A stretch of DNA of 64,000 nucleotides from Pseudoalteromonas rubra (lineage in GTDB: Bacteria; Pseudomonadota; Gammaproteobacteria; Enterobacterales; Alteromonadaceae). Both the position numbers and the translations under genes were made by a program. Within the stretch, counting starts at the first letter, position 1. The number at the start of each line of letters is the position of its first letter. The stretch is taken from contig NZ_CP045429.1 of the NCBI RefSeq assembly GCF_005886805.2, forward strand, positions 3,380,501 to 3,444,500. Reading direction: 5' to 3'. The notes below the pieces were generated by a model. It was not told where the DNA came from and searched no databases. It saw only the letters and a list, made by a program, of their open reading frames with translations. Positions 39,519 to 48,508 of the stretch are shown here, piece by piece.

Positions 39519-41047
39519 AGACAGTAGCGCACAAACAAACTGCTCACGGTGGCGGCTGTTGGCTTACCATGTTGCCAGTCACCTCCCTCAACACCACTGC
39601 CCGCGATGTCCATGTGGACATAAGGCAGTGGTAAGTCAGACTCACAGCCGTGCTTGTCCAGTCCACCAACAATAGCCAGAAAGGCCATTGGGAACTGGTG
39701 ACCACGCGCAGTCACTGCCGACGGAGCGTTATTGCTCGATAAAACATCATCCGCCAGAGTACGTGGCTGCACGAAATCGTAATCTTCACGACGACTGCGC
39801 GATACCTCAGCACAGTCAGCCCACAGATCACCGATATCAGCAAGCTGACGAGATACCTTTTGTGCACGCGCCGGGCCGTTTTCAACATAAGCACTGTAAG
39901 GCCCCATCGCTCGGGCGGCGTGTCCGGTTAGTGTAGCCACCGTAAACAGCTCAGGATTCACTTCCTCAGTGGCCATATCTTTAAGCTCACTCAACAAATC
40001 TCCCATTGCCAGACGGCCTTCCGCATCCGTGTTACCAATGCGCACTTTCACGCCTTCACGCGTGGTGATGATCTCATCCGGGACGAAGCAATCAGAGCCA
40101 ATCGAGTTACGCACCACAGCCAGGTACGCGATCACTTTTACGCCTTTAGGTTGAAAGTCTGCAACGGACTTCATAAAGCCGGCGACTGAGGCAGCGCCAC
40201 CTTTGTCACGGCTCATGCCCGCCATAAACCCGCCAACTTTCAGATCGGCACCACCTGTGTCATAAACCAGGCCCTTACCAACAAACATCAAGGTGCGCTC
40301 AATGTCTCCTTGTGGTGTATAGACGAGCTTAACAACACGCGGGTGGTGACGCTCTACCGCATAAGATGCGCGCGCAACGGTGCCCAGCATCGGGTAGTCT
40401 TTGTCTATGGTAGCCGGGTCTGACACGACTTCAACGCTGACACATGTGTGCTTAAATAGCTCAACACAGTAATCTGCAAACTTAGGGGGTGCCATGCGCT
40501 CCGGCTCCGTACCACACAGATCCCGAGCTGCATACTGACCCGCTGCCATAGCGTTTAACTGACGACATTGCTCTTCAGAAGCCCCCAACAGAGCAATAGA
40601 TTCAACAGGTTCGATCGCTGGTCCACGATATTCACGGGCTTCCAGAGGTTGCCACAACGCCTGACACGCTCCCAGGTAAGCCACTTCAAGAGCATTCTGA
40701 TAACGCGCATCGCCAGGTACCCCAGCCACCATCAATACCGGCTTAACCGCACCGGCTGCTTTGGCTTCCAGCACAGCGGCTTTACCCGCTTCAAAAAAGC
40801 GTCGCACGTCATCATAGTCACGGTTAAGCGGGCCTGTTGGTGACACGATCAGGCGCTTGCCAGGTACACCTTCAGCCAGCAGTAAGCTGGCTTTGCTGTG
40901 TAATCGTGCGTCAACCGCAAGATAAGGGGCGACCGCACTGTTTAATGCCGCAACAGAAAGATCTGACACATCGGAGGTGACGACGATAACAGCATCGGCG
41001 TCCTGAACTTGCCAGTCACTGACCGGCAGAGCGAGAGGAAAAGACAT
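39515..41047 (-). CDS. M17 family leucyl aminopeptidase-like protein
   Basis: The 510-residue protein has an N-terminal domain and a catalytic domain with M17 signatures. These are [18 protein letters not shown] (metal and catalytic Lys region), [15 protein letters not shown] and the family stamp [14 protein letters not shown]. It resembles the NPEPL1-like branch more than PepA itself. It is a cytosolic, two-metal aminopeptidase that releases N-terminal residues. The C-terminus [19 protein letters not shown] carries a further conserved segment. Confidence 0.9.
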   Translation of the reverse strand: MSFPLALPVSDWQVQDADAVIVVTSDVSDLSVAALNSAVAPYLAVDARLHSKASLLLAEGVPGKRLIVSPTGPLNRDYDDVRRFFEAGKAAVLEAKAAGAVKPVLMVAGVPGDARYQNALEVAYLGACQALWQPLEAREYRGPAIEPVESIALLGASEEQCRQLNAMAAGQYAARDLCGTEPERMAPPKFADYCVELFKHTCVSVEVVSDPATIDKDYPMLGTVARASYAVERHHPRVVKLVYTPQGDIERTLMFVGKGLVYDTGGADLKVGGFMAGMSRDKGGAASVAGFMKSVADFQPKGVKVIAYLAVVRNSIGSDCFVPDEIITTREGVKVRIGNTDAEGRLAMGDLLSELKDMATEEVNPELFTVATLTGHAARAMGPYSAYVENGPARAQKVSRQLADIGDLWADCAEVSRSRREDYDFVQPRTLADDVLSSNNAPSAVTARGHQFPMAFLAIVGGLDKHGCESDLPLPYVHMDIAGSGVEGGDWQHGKPTAATVSSLFVRYCL

Positions 41048-41196
41048 ATAATCAGCCCTTGGTTATTAAAATGCTGGGCTGATTATCGGCTATTTGTCCG
41101 CAAGAGCCAATACCATAGGGGTAATTGCCGGGACATAACAGAACGCGCGTCAGCGTATGACACACTGACACGCCCTGTTAAGCCGCAAAGTAATCG

Positions 41197-42888
41197 TTAA
41201 TCCGACTGTGATATTGCGCCGCTGTCTTTTTGTAATTTGAGCTTACTGACCACAGACCAGGCTTCCAGCATCACCAATACACTGACAACCAGAACCACTA
41301 TGTCCAGACCTACCAGCAACCAGTTACCCTGCTCATAGTACTCACCCAGCTTGATCAGCCCGGCAAAAAAAGCCATCAGAATCACAAACATCATCGGGAT
41401 CAGCGTGAATTTTGCCGGACGCCCCAGCTTCATCAGATACACAGAGATCACCAGCAAGGTCAGGCTGGCAAGAATTTGGTTGGTCGAACCAAACAAAGGC
41501 CAGATGATCATACCGCCGCTGCCCGACGCACCACCTGCACCAAATGCCAGCAGTAAACAGCAGCCTACTGCCACCAGGGTTGCAAGCACACCGTTTTTCA
41601 GGGCATTGAGTTGATAAATTTCACCCCATTCCTGAATAATATAGCGCTGCAAACGCACACCAGAATCCATGGTAGTACCGGCAAACAGCACCACCATTAC
41701 CGCAAGCAGAGTTGATGCGATCTCCACCGACAATCCCCAACCATTGCTGATCAGGTTAGCCCCGCCCTGGATAAATGCACCGACACTGCCCGCGCCGAGG
41801 TGACTGTAAATTTCGTGCCATTCCTCAGGTGACACAGCCAGCATGACGCCGCTCACGGCCACCAGCGTGATCAATGCCAATGAGCCCTCGCCCACGGCCC
41901 CCAGGTAACCGACAAAGCGGCCATCGGTTTCTTTATCCAGCTGTTTCGAGCTGGTACCAGAGGATACAATGCCATGGAAGCCGGAAACGGCACCACACGC
42001 GATGGTAACAAACAATAAAGGAATGATGCTTGGCGTATCAATCGCAGTTTGCGTATTAAAAGCGGGTGCCGTGATATCCGGCATCACCACAAATACCGCA
42101 CCATACAGCAATACCAGCCCTACCAGTAGCTGCATGCCATTAATAAAATCGCGCGGTTGTAACAACATCCAGACAGGTAATAAAGACGCCACAGCCGCGT
42201 AAATAAACAGAATAATAATCCAATTGGCTTTATCGGCCAGCCCGAACAATTCGCTGGGCAGAGCCAGTGGCATACCCGACCCCACGTAAATGCTGGCGTA
42301 AAGAATGGCGACCCCAATCACACATAAGGGTACCAGTGGCACCTGACGTTTAAGTAACTGGCCAATCACCAGCGCCACCAAAATGGCGGCCCAGGCAGGG
42401 AACACAGCACTGGGGTTAGCCACAAAGGAATTGGCGATAACGACCCCAAATACGGCATTCACCATCAGCAGTACCAGGAAAACCACAATCATAAACAATG
42501 AACGCGTGCGTGTACCTATAACAGTTTCTGACAGCGCCCCCATCGACTTGCCTTTGTGACGCGCACTGGCCCAAAGTGCGCCCATATCATGCACACCTGC
42601 AAAAAAGATGGTACCAAACACCACCCATAAAACCGCGGGGACCCAACCCCAGTAAACGGCAATGGCTGGGCCAACAATAGGTGCGGCCCCTGCTACGGAT
42701 GTAAAATGATGCCCCCAGAGCACCACTTTGTTAGTCGGTACATAGTCTACCCCGTCATTTAACTCATGCGCCGGTGTAACGAACTTATCGTCCATTTTAA
42801 ATATTTTTTCGGCGATGAATTTTGAATAGACAAACCAGCCAAACAGCATACCAAGTATGCCAAACAGCACGATCATGATTGACTGCAT
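41197..42888 (-). CDS. cstA: CstA-family peptide/pyruvate transporter
   Basis: The ATG at 42888 (MQSIMIVLFGILGML) follows GGGGGAAT and gives 563 residues with about 14-16 predicted membrane helices. CstA-family landmarks are HHFTSVAGAAPIVGPAIAV, GVHDMGALWASARHKGKSMG and GFHGIVSSGTSSKQL. Relatives import peptides or pyruvate during carbon limitation. The protein is shorter than E. coli CstA (701 residues), so it belongs to the compact group. The 240-bp region upstream should carry the promoter. Confidence 0.9.
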   Translation of the reverse strand: MQSIMIVLFGILGMLFGWFVYSKFIAEKIFKMDDKFVTPAHELNDGVDYVPTNKVVLWGHHFTSVAGAAPIVGPAIAVYWGWVPAVLWVVFGTIFFAGVHDMGALWASARHKGKSMGALSETVIGTRTRSLFMIVVFLVLLMVNAVFGVVIANSFVANPSAVFPAWAAILVALVIGQLLKRQVPLVPLCVIGVAILYASIYVGSGMPLALPSELFGLADKANWIIILFIYAAVASLLPVWMLLQPRDFINGMQLLVGLVLLYGAVFVVMPDITAPAFNTQTAIDTPSIIPLLFVTIACGAVSGFHGIVSSGTSSKQLDKETDGRFVGYLGAVGEGSLALITLVAVSGVMLAVSPEEWHEIYSHLGAGSVGAFIQGGANLISNGWGLSVEIASTLLAVMVVLFAGTTMDSGVRLQRYIIQEWGEIYQLNALKNGVLATLVAVGCCLLLAFGAGGASGSGGMIIWPLFGSTNQILASLTLLVISVYLMKLGRPAKFTLIPMMFVILMAFFAGLIKLGEYYEQGNWLLVGLDIVVLVVSVLVMLEAWSVVSKLKLQKDSGAISQSD

Positions 42889-43131
42889 TGTATTCCCCCT
42901 GTTGTCCTGTTGTTGTTCTTGATGTCCGCTAAATATCAGTGTGTTATTGCCCGTGCAATTCAGCCATATTGCAGTACGCGGCAAAGCCAGCGACTCAGAC
43001 AATATCTGGCCGTCAGGTGATCCGTTCTATGCTCTCGAGGTTGTATTGTGCGAAATAACGTTTTAATTTAGCCGGATAGGTATACCCTAGCACACCGCCG
43101 TGTGATCACAGAGCCTTGTCATTGTTATCTT

Positions 43132-44202
43132 TTAGTCGAAGGTCTGAACATCAAACAGGCCCAACTGAGCCTGACCGGATGCCACTTCACCTAAACCCAG
43201 CTGTATCCCTATCAATCTGACCGGTTTACTGCCAAAGCGCTCAACGGCCTGCTCCAGCAAAGTGAACAGCACTCCTTCATCAATCTCATGATACTGACAC
43301 TCTTTGGTGGTTTGCGTAAAATCATAAAACTTCACTTTAACCCCCAGTTTGTTAAAGGTCCGCGTGCCGCGATAGGGCTCAGCACGCCGCTGCAATTCAG
43401 GAAGCAGCCGCTCGCGAAGCACGTCCTTAAGTGCATCCAGATCTTGTATGTCTTTTTCAAACGTGGTTTCAACACCGACCGATTTACGAATACGTTCAGT
43501 TTCCACTTTACGCTCATCAATGCCCTGACAACGCCGCCAAAGTACATCTCCGAATTTACCAAACCGCTCTGTCATCTGAGTTCTGCTGCTGGCCTTAACG
43601 TCGCGGCCATATTGCAATCCCATTGCCAACAGTTTTTCATATGTCACTTTGCCCACGCCAGGGATTTTTTTCAGCGGCAAAGTGTCAATAAACACATCCA
43701 CGTCGTCAGGGGTGATCACATACTGGCCGTTCGGTTTATTTTCGTCGCTGGCGATTTTGGCCAGGAATTTAATGGGCGCAATGCCCGCAGAAGCAGTCAG
43801 GCCCGTTTCTAGATAGATATCGTTGCGGATCTGCTGCGCAATTAACGTTGCGCTGCCCTGACACAAAGTGCACTCCGTAACGTCCAGATACGCTTCGTCC
43901 AAGGAGAGTGGTTCTATTAGGTCAGTGTAACGGGCAAAAATCGTGCGGATCTGCGCAGACACCGCTTTGTAAACCGCCATCCTGCCGGGCACAATCACCA
44001 GCTCAGGGCACAACTGCTTAGCCTTGTAGTTAGACATGGCAGAGCGCACACCATACTGGCGCGCGATGTAATTGGCCGTTGATAACACGCCACGGTGGCT
44101 ATTCCCGCCAATCGCAATCGGCACATTGGCCAGCGCTGGGTTATCGCGCATCTCTACGGCAGCATAAAAGCAGTCCATATCAACATGGATAAACTTACGC
44201 AT
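43132..44202 (-). CDS. dinB: DNA polymerase IV
   Basis: DinB (356 residues) is a Y-family translesion polymerase. The catalytic acidic residues are in FIHVDMDCFYAAVE and EPLSLDEAYLDVT. The fingers include the motif IAIGGNSHRGVLSTANYIAR, a helix-hairpin-helix (LKKIPGVGKVTYEKL) follows, and the little-finger domain completes it. The C-terminus QAQLGLFDV resembles a beta-clamp binding motif (QLGLF). It marks the left edge of an accessory island. Confidence 0.97.
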   Translation of the reverse strand: MRKFIHVDMDCFYAAVEMRDNPALANVPIAIGGNSHRGVLSTANYIARQYGVRSAMSNYKAKQLCPELVIVPGRMAVYKAVSAQIRTIFARYTDLIEPLSLDEAYLDVTECTLCQGSATLIAQQIRNDIYLETGLTASAGIAPIKFLAKIASDENKPNGQYVITPDDVDVFIDTLPLKKIPGVGKVTYEKLLAMGLQYGRDVKASSRTQMTERFGKFGDVLWRRCQGIDERKVETERIRKSVGVETTFEKDIQDLDALKDVLRERLLPELQRRAEPYRGTRTFNKLGVKVKFYDFTQTTKECQYHEIDEGVLFTLLEQAVERFGSKPVRLIGIQLGLGEVASGQAQLGLFDVQTFD

Positions 44203-44333
44203 GAACTTAACAACTGGTTATTTATACAGTTATTATGGGCAAAGAAATTCAGTATGGCAATATGATTGTGTGTTTTTTGTCATCGCGTCTCACCTGTATT
44301 TTTAGGACAAATAGAATGGTCTGTCGATGGGTT

Positions 44334-44424
44334 GCATCGGCATAGGTACGCAGCTTTTGCCTGGGCGTTTCTTCAAGCACCCGGCTACCTTTCAGTTCGT
44401 ACCAGATACGCTCATCGTTCGGCC
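44334..44424 (-). pseudogene. 3' fragment of the RMF-like gene (duplicate)
   Basis: This 91-nt stretch matches 45329-45419 at about 79 of 91 positions. In the minus frame it encodes WYELKGSRVLEETPRQKL, nearly the same as the C-terminus of the intact RMF-like protein. The frame continues past the normal stop to 44249, and no start or N-terminal part is present. Weaker similarity continues up to the K+ channel stop at 44458. It is read as a pseudogene remnant created by duplication or insertion. Confidence 0.75.
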
Positions 44425-44457
44425 TTACTCGCTGATGGGGAAAGCTGCCACCCCCTG

Positions 44458-45195
44458 TCAACTTTCAGCCTCTGCATCCTGTTCAGCCTCTGCACCCTGT
44501 TCAGACACCTGTACTTTGTTCTTTTCTAGTTGGCCAATGTATATGGCAAAAGCAACAGCAAGTAGCAATAGCCCAGTAAAAACCTCATACATCACGAGTA
44601 GTTTTGAAAACAGATGAGAAGGATGGACATCGCCATAACCTAAAGTTGTAATGGTTACCACACTAAAATACAGTGAGTCGAAGAACCCCTCCAGAGGTCT
44701 CGTAAACAATGGAACGTCATACCTCAACAAAAAAATCACTTGTGAGGAATAGAATAGTATAGAGAAGTTCAATGCAAGACCAAAGTAACTGCGCAGTGCC
44801 ATCAATACCCTTTCATAAACACGAATATTTGAATGAGGCTCCTTATCTTTTAACTTGCTCAAGAGATCTCTCATAAATGCAAAGGCTATTTCATTAACCC
44901 TACAATAGGCATAAAACAATAAAGCATAATGCCAATATATATGTAAATTCGAAACTACCTCTTTAAAAAACAGAGCGCCAAAAAGGAAGGCAACAGCGAG
45001 AAAGGACTCTATGATAAAGAGCGCTTTGCTCCATGCTCTGAGCACTTTACCTCTATACTCTTTCCTTTCAACCTCACCTTCATCTGCGCGTCTATTTTTC
45101 CAATAATCAATTAGAAACCTTGAAAAAGAGAAAAGCACTTTAAGTATTGTATATCTATTCCACACAGGGTTTTTCTTACTTGATAGATCTGTCAA
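44458..45195 (-). CDS. potassium channel protein (ion channel family)
   Basis: The 245-residue membrane protein has a K+ selectivity filter, TITTLGYGDVHPSH, at about 185-198, with pore helix and final transmembrane helix around it. Two or three further hydrophobic segments lie earlier (about 60-80, 85-105, 140-160). There is no RCK/KTN or cyclic-nucleotide domain. The C-terminal tail is a short acidic repeat (EQGAEAEQDAEAES). Base composition looks more AT-rich than dinB. The gene lies between two copies of an RMF-like 3' fragment, suggesting it was inserted there. Confidence 0.85.
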   Translation of the reverse strand: MTDLSSKKNPVWNRYTILKVLFSFSRFLIDYWKNRRADEGEVERKEYRGKVLRAWSKALFIIESFLAVAFLFGALFFKEVVSNLHIYWHYALLFYAYCRVNEIAFAFMRDLLSKLKDKEPHSNIRVYERVLMALRSYFGLALNFSILFYSSQVIFLLRYDVPLFTRPLEGFFDSLYFSVVTITTLGYGDVHPSHLFSKLLVMYEVFTGLLLLAVAFAIYIGQLEKNKVQVSEQGAEAEQDAEAES

Positions 45196-45315
45196 AAGTT
45201 ATCCTTAGGAGGTTAAAAGTAGAAGTGAAAAACAGCCAGTTAACTGGCAAACCTATGAAGGCAATTTTACAGGGTCAAAGTTTATGTAGCTAGCACTCAA
45301 CACCTTGAACCTGTT

Positions 45316-45570
45316 CTACTTCTTACGGGCATCGGCATAAGTGCGCAGCTTTGGCCTGGGTGTTTCTTCAACCACCCGACTACCTTTCAGTTCGTACCAG
45401 GTGCGATCACCAATCGGCCCAGATTCATTGCGAAAGGCATAGTCAGGGGTACGCTTCAGCTTTTGTGTGTATCCCCGCTCAAAATCGTTGTAATCCGGCG
45501 AGTATCTTTCATAAGGATTGTCTGAGTAAGAGCGAGCATTCTGCCCCTCTCGATACGCTTTACTAACCAT
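45316..45570 (-). CDS. small protein resembling ribosome modulation factor (RMF-like)
   Basis: The ATG at 45570 (MVSKAYREGQNARSY) gives 84 residues; the longer frame lacks support and overlaps the next gene. The pattern AYREGQNA...DNPY...FERGY recalls the RMF/CrpP-like fold (A+xxG...NPY...W/FxxG), in which RMF dimerises 70S ribosomes in stationary phase. The basic C-terminal tail (WYELKGSRVVEETPRPKL) is not part of RMF and is the part duplicated at 44334-44424. The function is inferred from pattern only. Confidence 0.6.
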   Translation of the reverse strand: MVSKAYREGQNARSYSDNPYERYSPDYNDFERGYTQKLKRTPDYAFRNESGPIGDRTWYELKGSRVVEETPRPKLRTYADARKK

Positions 45571-45607
45571 GACTAACTTTCCTTTTAGTTGGTATATGGT
45601 CCTGAAG

Positions 45608-46498
45608 TTATTTTCGCTTAAACCACTTCCAGAACTCGTACCATTTTTTATGCACCACCACTTTTTCTGGCTTATTACTTTCGCCGTCAAATGTAACGTT
45701 GTCGGCCTGAACCTGCCCTAAATCAAATCGGTGTTTTCTAAAGTGTTCCATCTGACTCATGTCATGCAGATTCGCATGAACGATTTCTCTATGAGGGAGT
45801 ACAATCGCAAACTTTTTGGCTATTACATCACTTGCAATATTGCTCGAATTTCTTGTCTTATCATCCTCACTAATTTTGTCAGTGATTGGCTGATAATCAA
45901 CAAGATATACTAAGTCCAGGTCCTCTTTTTTTCTATAACCGCTCACAATTGGTAAAATTTCAAGATCGTTGGACGCAGCCGAGGTTCTAATGATGTACCC
46001 GATATAGACTTTCCTGTTCTTCATAGTAAAAGCTACTGGCAACCCTAAAGACGCAGAACTGAAAGCCAGCGATAAAAACTCTGGTGTTTTATCTCCTGTT
46101 GCATCCTTTTGCCATGCTTCAAGAATTAGGTTTCTATTTGCCAGTGCATACAGTTTTATAATTATGGCAGGTGCCAATCCTGCCAATACAAACGCGACAC
46201 CACTCACACTTACCATATTCAAAATTTCTGCATTGCTTGCAATTGAAGGCATGAGCACTTCAACAAACTTTTTGAATTCAAACCCAATGCTATACGCCAA
46301 GCTCGGAAAACATAGAGTAAACACAGTGAGAATAATAAATGACACGATGTGCAGAAGCACCCCAGCAACAGCTGCCAGGATGAAAGTATGATAGCCTTCA
46401 GACTTTTCATACTTAACTACAGTAGTTGGGTAATTGCTCAAAAAGCGGTTACCTGATACTAAAAAAAACAGTATTAGTAAAACGGTTGGCTTTATCAT
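45608..46498 (-). CDS. unrecognised membrane protein, island gene
   Basis: The 296-residue protein has an N-terminal hydrophobic segment (1-18) and transmembrane helices at about 40-65 and 95-120. A C-terminal soluble domain of roughly 165 residues follows. The segment NRKVYIGYIIRTSAASNDLE looks like a small beta-barrel (SH3-like) strand pattern seen in some membrane-linked proteins of uncharacterised families. The C-terminus is basic and aromatic (WYEFWKWFKRK). It is AT-rich relative to the core genes. I do not recognise a family with confidence and give no function. Confidence 0.7.
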   Translation of the reverse strand: MIKPTVLLILFFLVSGNRFLSNYPTTVVKYEKSEGYHTFILAAVAGVLLHIVSFIILTVFTLCFPSLAYSIGFEFKKFVEVLMPSIASNAEILNMVSVSGVAFVLAGLAPAIIIKLYALANRNLILEAWQKDATGDKTPEFLSLAFSSASLGLPVAFTMKNRKVYIGYIIRTSAASNDLEILPIVSGYRKKEDLDLVYLVDYQPITDKISEDDKTRNSSNIASDVIAKKFAIVLPHREIVHANLHDMSQMEHFRKHRFDLGQVQADNVTFDGESNKPEKVVVHKKWYEFWKWFKRK

Positions 46499-46511
46499 AA
46501 TGTCCTTATTG

Positions 46512-46538
46512 AAAAAGGCGCCAAAAGGCGCCTTTTTT
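46512..46538. terminator. strong terminator between two island genes
   Basis: AAAAAGGCGCC and GGCGCCTTTTTT enclose an AAAA loop, an 11-bp stem followed by a T-run in either orientation. It separates the 62-residue gene from the membrane protein gene on the minus strand and could reduce read-through between them. Confidence 0.85.
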
Positions 46539-46553
46539 CATAATGAAAAGTAA

Positions 46554-46742
46554 CTACTTAGAAAGTTGCTCTTGCTGTTTTGCTACATGCTTACTAGCCA
46601 ACTCAGCTTGTTGCTTTACAACTCTGCTTTTAAATAAAGAGTCAACATTAGTAACAAATCCTGTTGTGCCTTTCATTTCAATCAGAAATTCTGGCGTCGT
46701 TTGTTCCTTAGAACCAAGAATATTTTTTAACCAATCCATCAT
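46554..46742 (-). CDS. small unrecognised protein, 62 aa
   Basis: The ATG at 46742 (MMDWLKNILGSKEQ) is chosen because GAGGG lies 6 nt upstream; an ATG at 46787 would add 15 residues. The N-terminus could form an amphipathic helix (WLKNIL), and the C-terminal half is helical and charged (KQQAELASKHVAKQQEQ). No family is recognised. It is cytosolic or peripheral by composition and sits directly upstream of the membrane protein gene, past the terminator. Confidence 0.55.
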   Translation of the reverse strand: MMDWLKNILGSKEQTTPEFLIEMKGTTGFVTNVDSLFKSRVVKQQAELASKHVAKQQEQLSK

Positions 46743-46787
46743 CTTTCCCTCTTCTTTTTGAAGAGCATATTGTGCTCGCATGTTCAA

Positions 46788-47008
46788 TCTGTACTAGGTC
46801 AAAATTGCCCTCTACCTAAGCAACAGCTCAACTACATATCACTGTATCCACAGTATACGAACTTTCCCTTTTGGTAAGATCATACTAATATACGAGCACG
46901 TTATCTGCAACTATTTGCCTAAACTAGTTAAGTTAAATTAATTAGCTTAACTGGTTTAGAAAACTCAAAAACAACCAGATTGCATCTACTATGTTGAGTG
47001 TAAAGTAG
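46788..47008. other. intergenic region downstream of the integrase gene
   Basis: This 221-bp AT-rich region between the integrase and the small gene has a short run of AACTAGTTAAGTTAAATTAA-like direct and inverted sequence near 46922-46955. No tRNA or clear attachment site is visible, and no reading frame with a ribosome-binding site. Confidence 0.4.
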
Positions 47009-48247
47009 TTACCAGAGTATCCTTTCTAAATATGCGTGCCATTGTTCCATTGCTTCGCGTTTCTCGCGCATGTAGTCGTAACGGTCATAGTGTACCGTCG
47101 AAACATCTGACTGCGTGTGTTGTTGCAGCTTATCCCGCGTTGTCTTGCTAATTTCAGCTTTGCCCATTAGCGTTTTGCACGTTCGGCGAATGTCACGCGG
47201 TGTAAACCTGGGAATTTGATGCCTGTCGCACCAACTTCTTATCGCTAATCTTAGGTTGGATATGCAGGCTGATTCGCCTGGTTTATCCCTGTGCGGAAAC
47301 AACTTTCCTGAAGCGCCTCTGTGTTTAATCAGTAGTTCAATCACAGGAATGGCCAACGGCCCAATAGGCACCAGGTGATCGCCCCTGTTTTTTACTTTGA
47401 CCCGACTTTCAGGAATCGTTAGTATCCGCTCCTTCATGTCATACTCTGTTGCATTTGAGTGGTATACCTCTTGTATCCTCTGACCAGCCATACAAATGGC
47501 CAGTTTTAAATACAGGTGCGTTCTGAACGGTAGGTCATCTGCATACCATACCTGTCGCACCTCTTGCTCGGTAAGCCACCGCTTCCCTGGTATATTTGGC
47601 ACATCAAAACTAATGTCTCTGACAACATTGGTTTTAACCCCATAAATGTCAGGCTCTTTATACTGACTTGGTGAGTTATCGTAATCTACAGCAAACTTAA
47701 AAACATTCTTCAATACACTACGGGCAAAATTGGCTTTTTTCAGAGCACCTCGATTGTATATCCTGTAAAGTAATTCCCTTGCGTCATCTACGGTTAACTC
47801 TGGTGGCGTCATGTCTGACGGTATAAATGGCACAAAGTCTTTTTCGATCATATATTTGGTTGACCTTATTGTAGACGGCACCACTCTCGGCACTAAATAC
47901 TCCTGATAATCCTCTAATAGCTGTAGCATAGTTCGCTGAGCGCTTTTAGCTGCATGCTCTTTCTGTTCTTCTTTTTTAACTGATTGGGGATCTACCCCAT
48001 TAAGCAATTGTCTGGAAATGTCGGCGTGCTTTTGTCTTGCTGTTTTTAAATCTATGTTCGGATAATTACCTAATGATATGGTTTTTCGCTTGTCGTTAAA
48101 GTGGTACTGAACACGCCAGGCTTTGGTCCCGGTTGTTTGAACTCGGATCTGTAAGCGCCCTTCTCCATAACCGCCTATACTCTCTGTCAGCACATAGCGT
48201 TTGTCTCTGGGTTTGAGAGATTGGATTTGTTTGTCTGTGAATTTCAT
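47009..48247 (-). CDS. tyrosine-type site-specific integrase
   Basis: The ATG at 48247 (MKFTDKQIQSLKPRDKRY) is the usual start of P4-type integrases and gives 412 residues. There is an N-terminal DUF4102-type arm-binding domain (about 1-90), a core-binding domain (about 100-190) and a catalytic domain. Active-site residues can be placed as Arg in AGQRIQEVYHS, His/Arg in TPRDIRRTCKTLMG, His in QQHTQSDVS and Tyr in VHYDRYDY. It should integrate a mobile element. No adjacent tRNA is seen on its right, so the target is unknown. It marks the right end of the island. Confidence 0.93.
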   Translation of the reverse strand: MKFTDKQIQSLKPRDKRYVLTESIGGYGEGRLQIRVQTTGTKAWRVQYHFNDKRKTISLGNYPNIDLKTARQKHADISRQLLNGVDPQSVKKEEQKEHAAKSAQRTMLQLLEDYQEYLVPRVVPSTIRSTKYMIEKDFVPFIPSDMTPPELTVDDARELLYRIYNRGALKKANFARSVLKNVFKFAVDYDNSPSQYKEPDIYGVKTNVVRDISFDVPNIPGKRWLTEQEVRQVWYADDLPFRTHLYLKLAICMAGQRIQEVYHSNATEYDMKERILTIPESRVKVKNRGDHLVPIGPLAIPVIELLIKHRGASGKLFPHRDKPGESACISNLRLAIRSWCDRHQIPRFTPRDIRRTCKTLMGKAEISKTTRDKLQQHTQSDVSTVHYDRYDYMREKREAMEQWHAYLERILW

Positions 48248-48274
48248 AGTCTTGCCTTTAACTGTGACCATCAA

Positions 48275-48508
48275 TTAAGGTCGCAGTTTTGGTCACACTT
48301 TGGCTCACGATAATAACTACCGCAACCGACAATATCCACAGAAAAATAATTCAAAATCAGCCAGATAACGCGGAAAATAACGATATACGACAACTTCCGA
48401 CAGCTTAGTGTATTTTATGGCCAAATACTCTAAACTGGTCAGACAATGGCCGCGTATCAGTGCATAACTAAACTGAGCCGCCAGACCTATTTAACACAAG
48501 GAGCATTT
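48275..48508. other. integrase/aldo-keto reductase divergent region
   Basis: This 234-bp gap must hold the integrase and aldo/keto reductase promoters. Three CGACA motifs occur (CCGACAAT, ACGACAACT, CCGACAGCT) between 48328 and 48412, possibly integrase or excisionase arm sites. That is a guess from spacing only. Confidence 0.3.

Noticed and set aside
46788..47008. attachment site of the integrase
   Set aside because: I compared the sequences on both sides of the integrase by eye and found no direct repeat longer than about 10 nt that I could trust.
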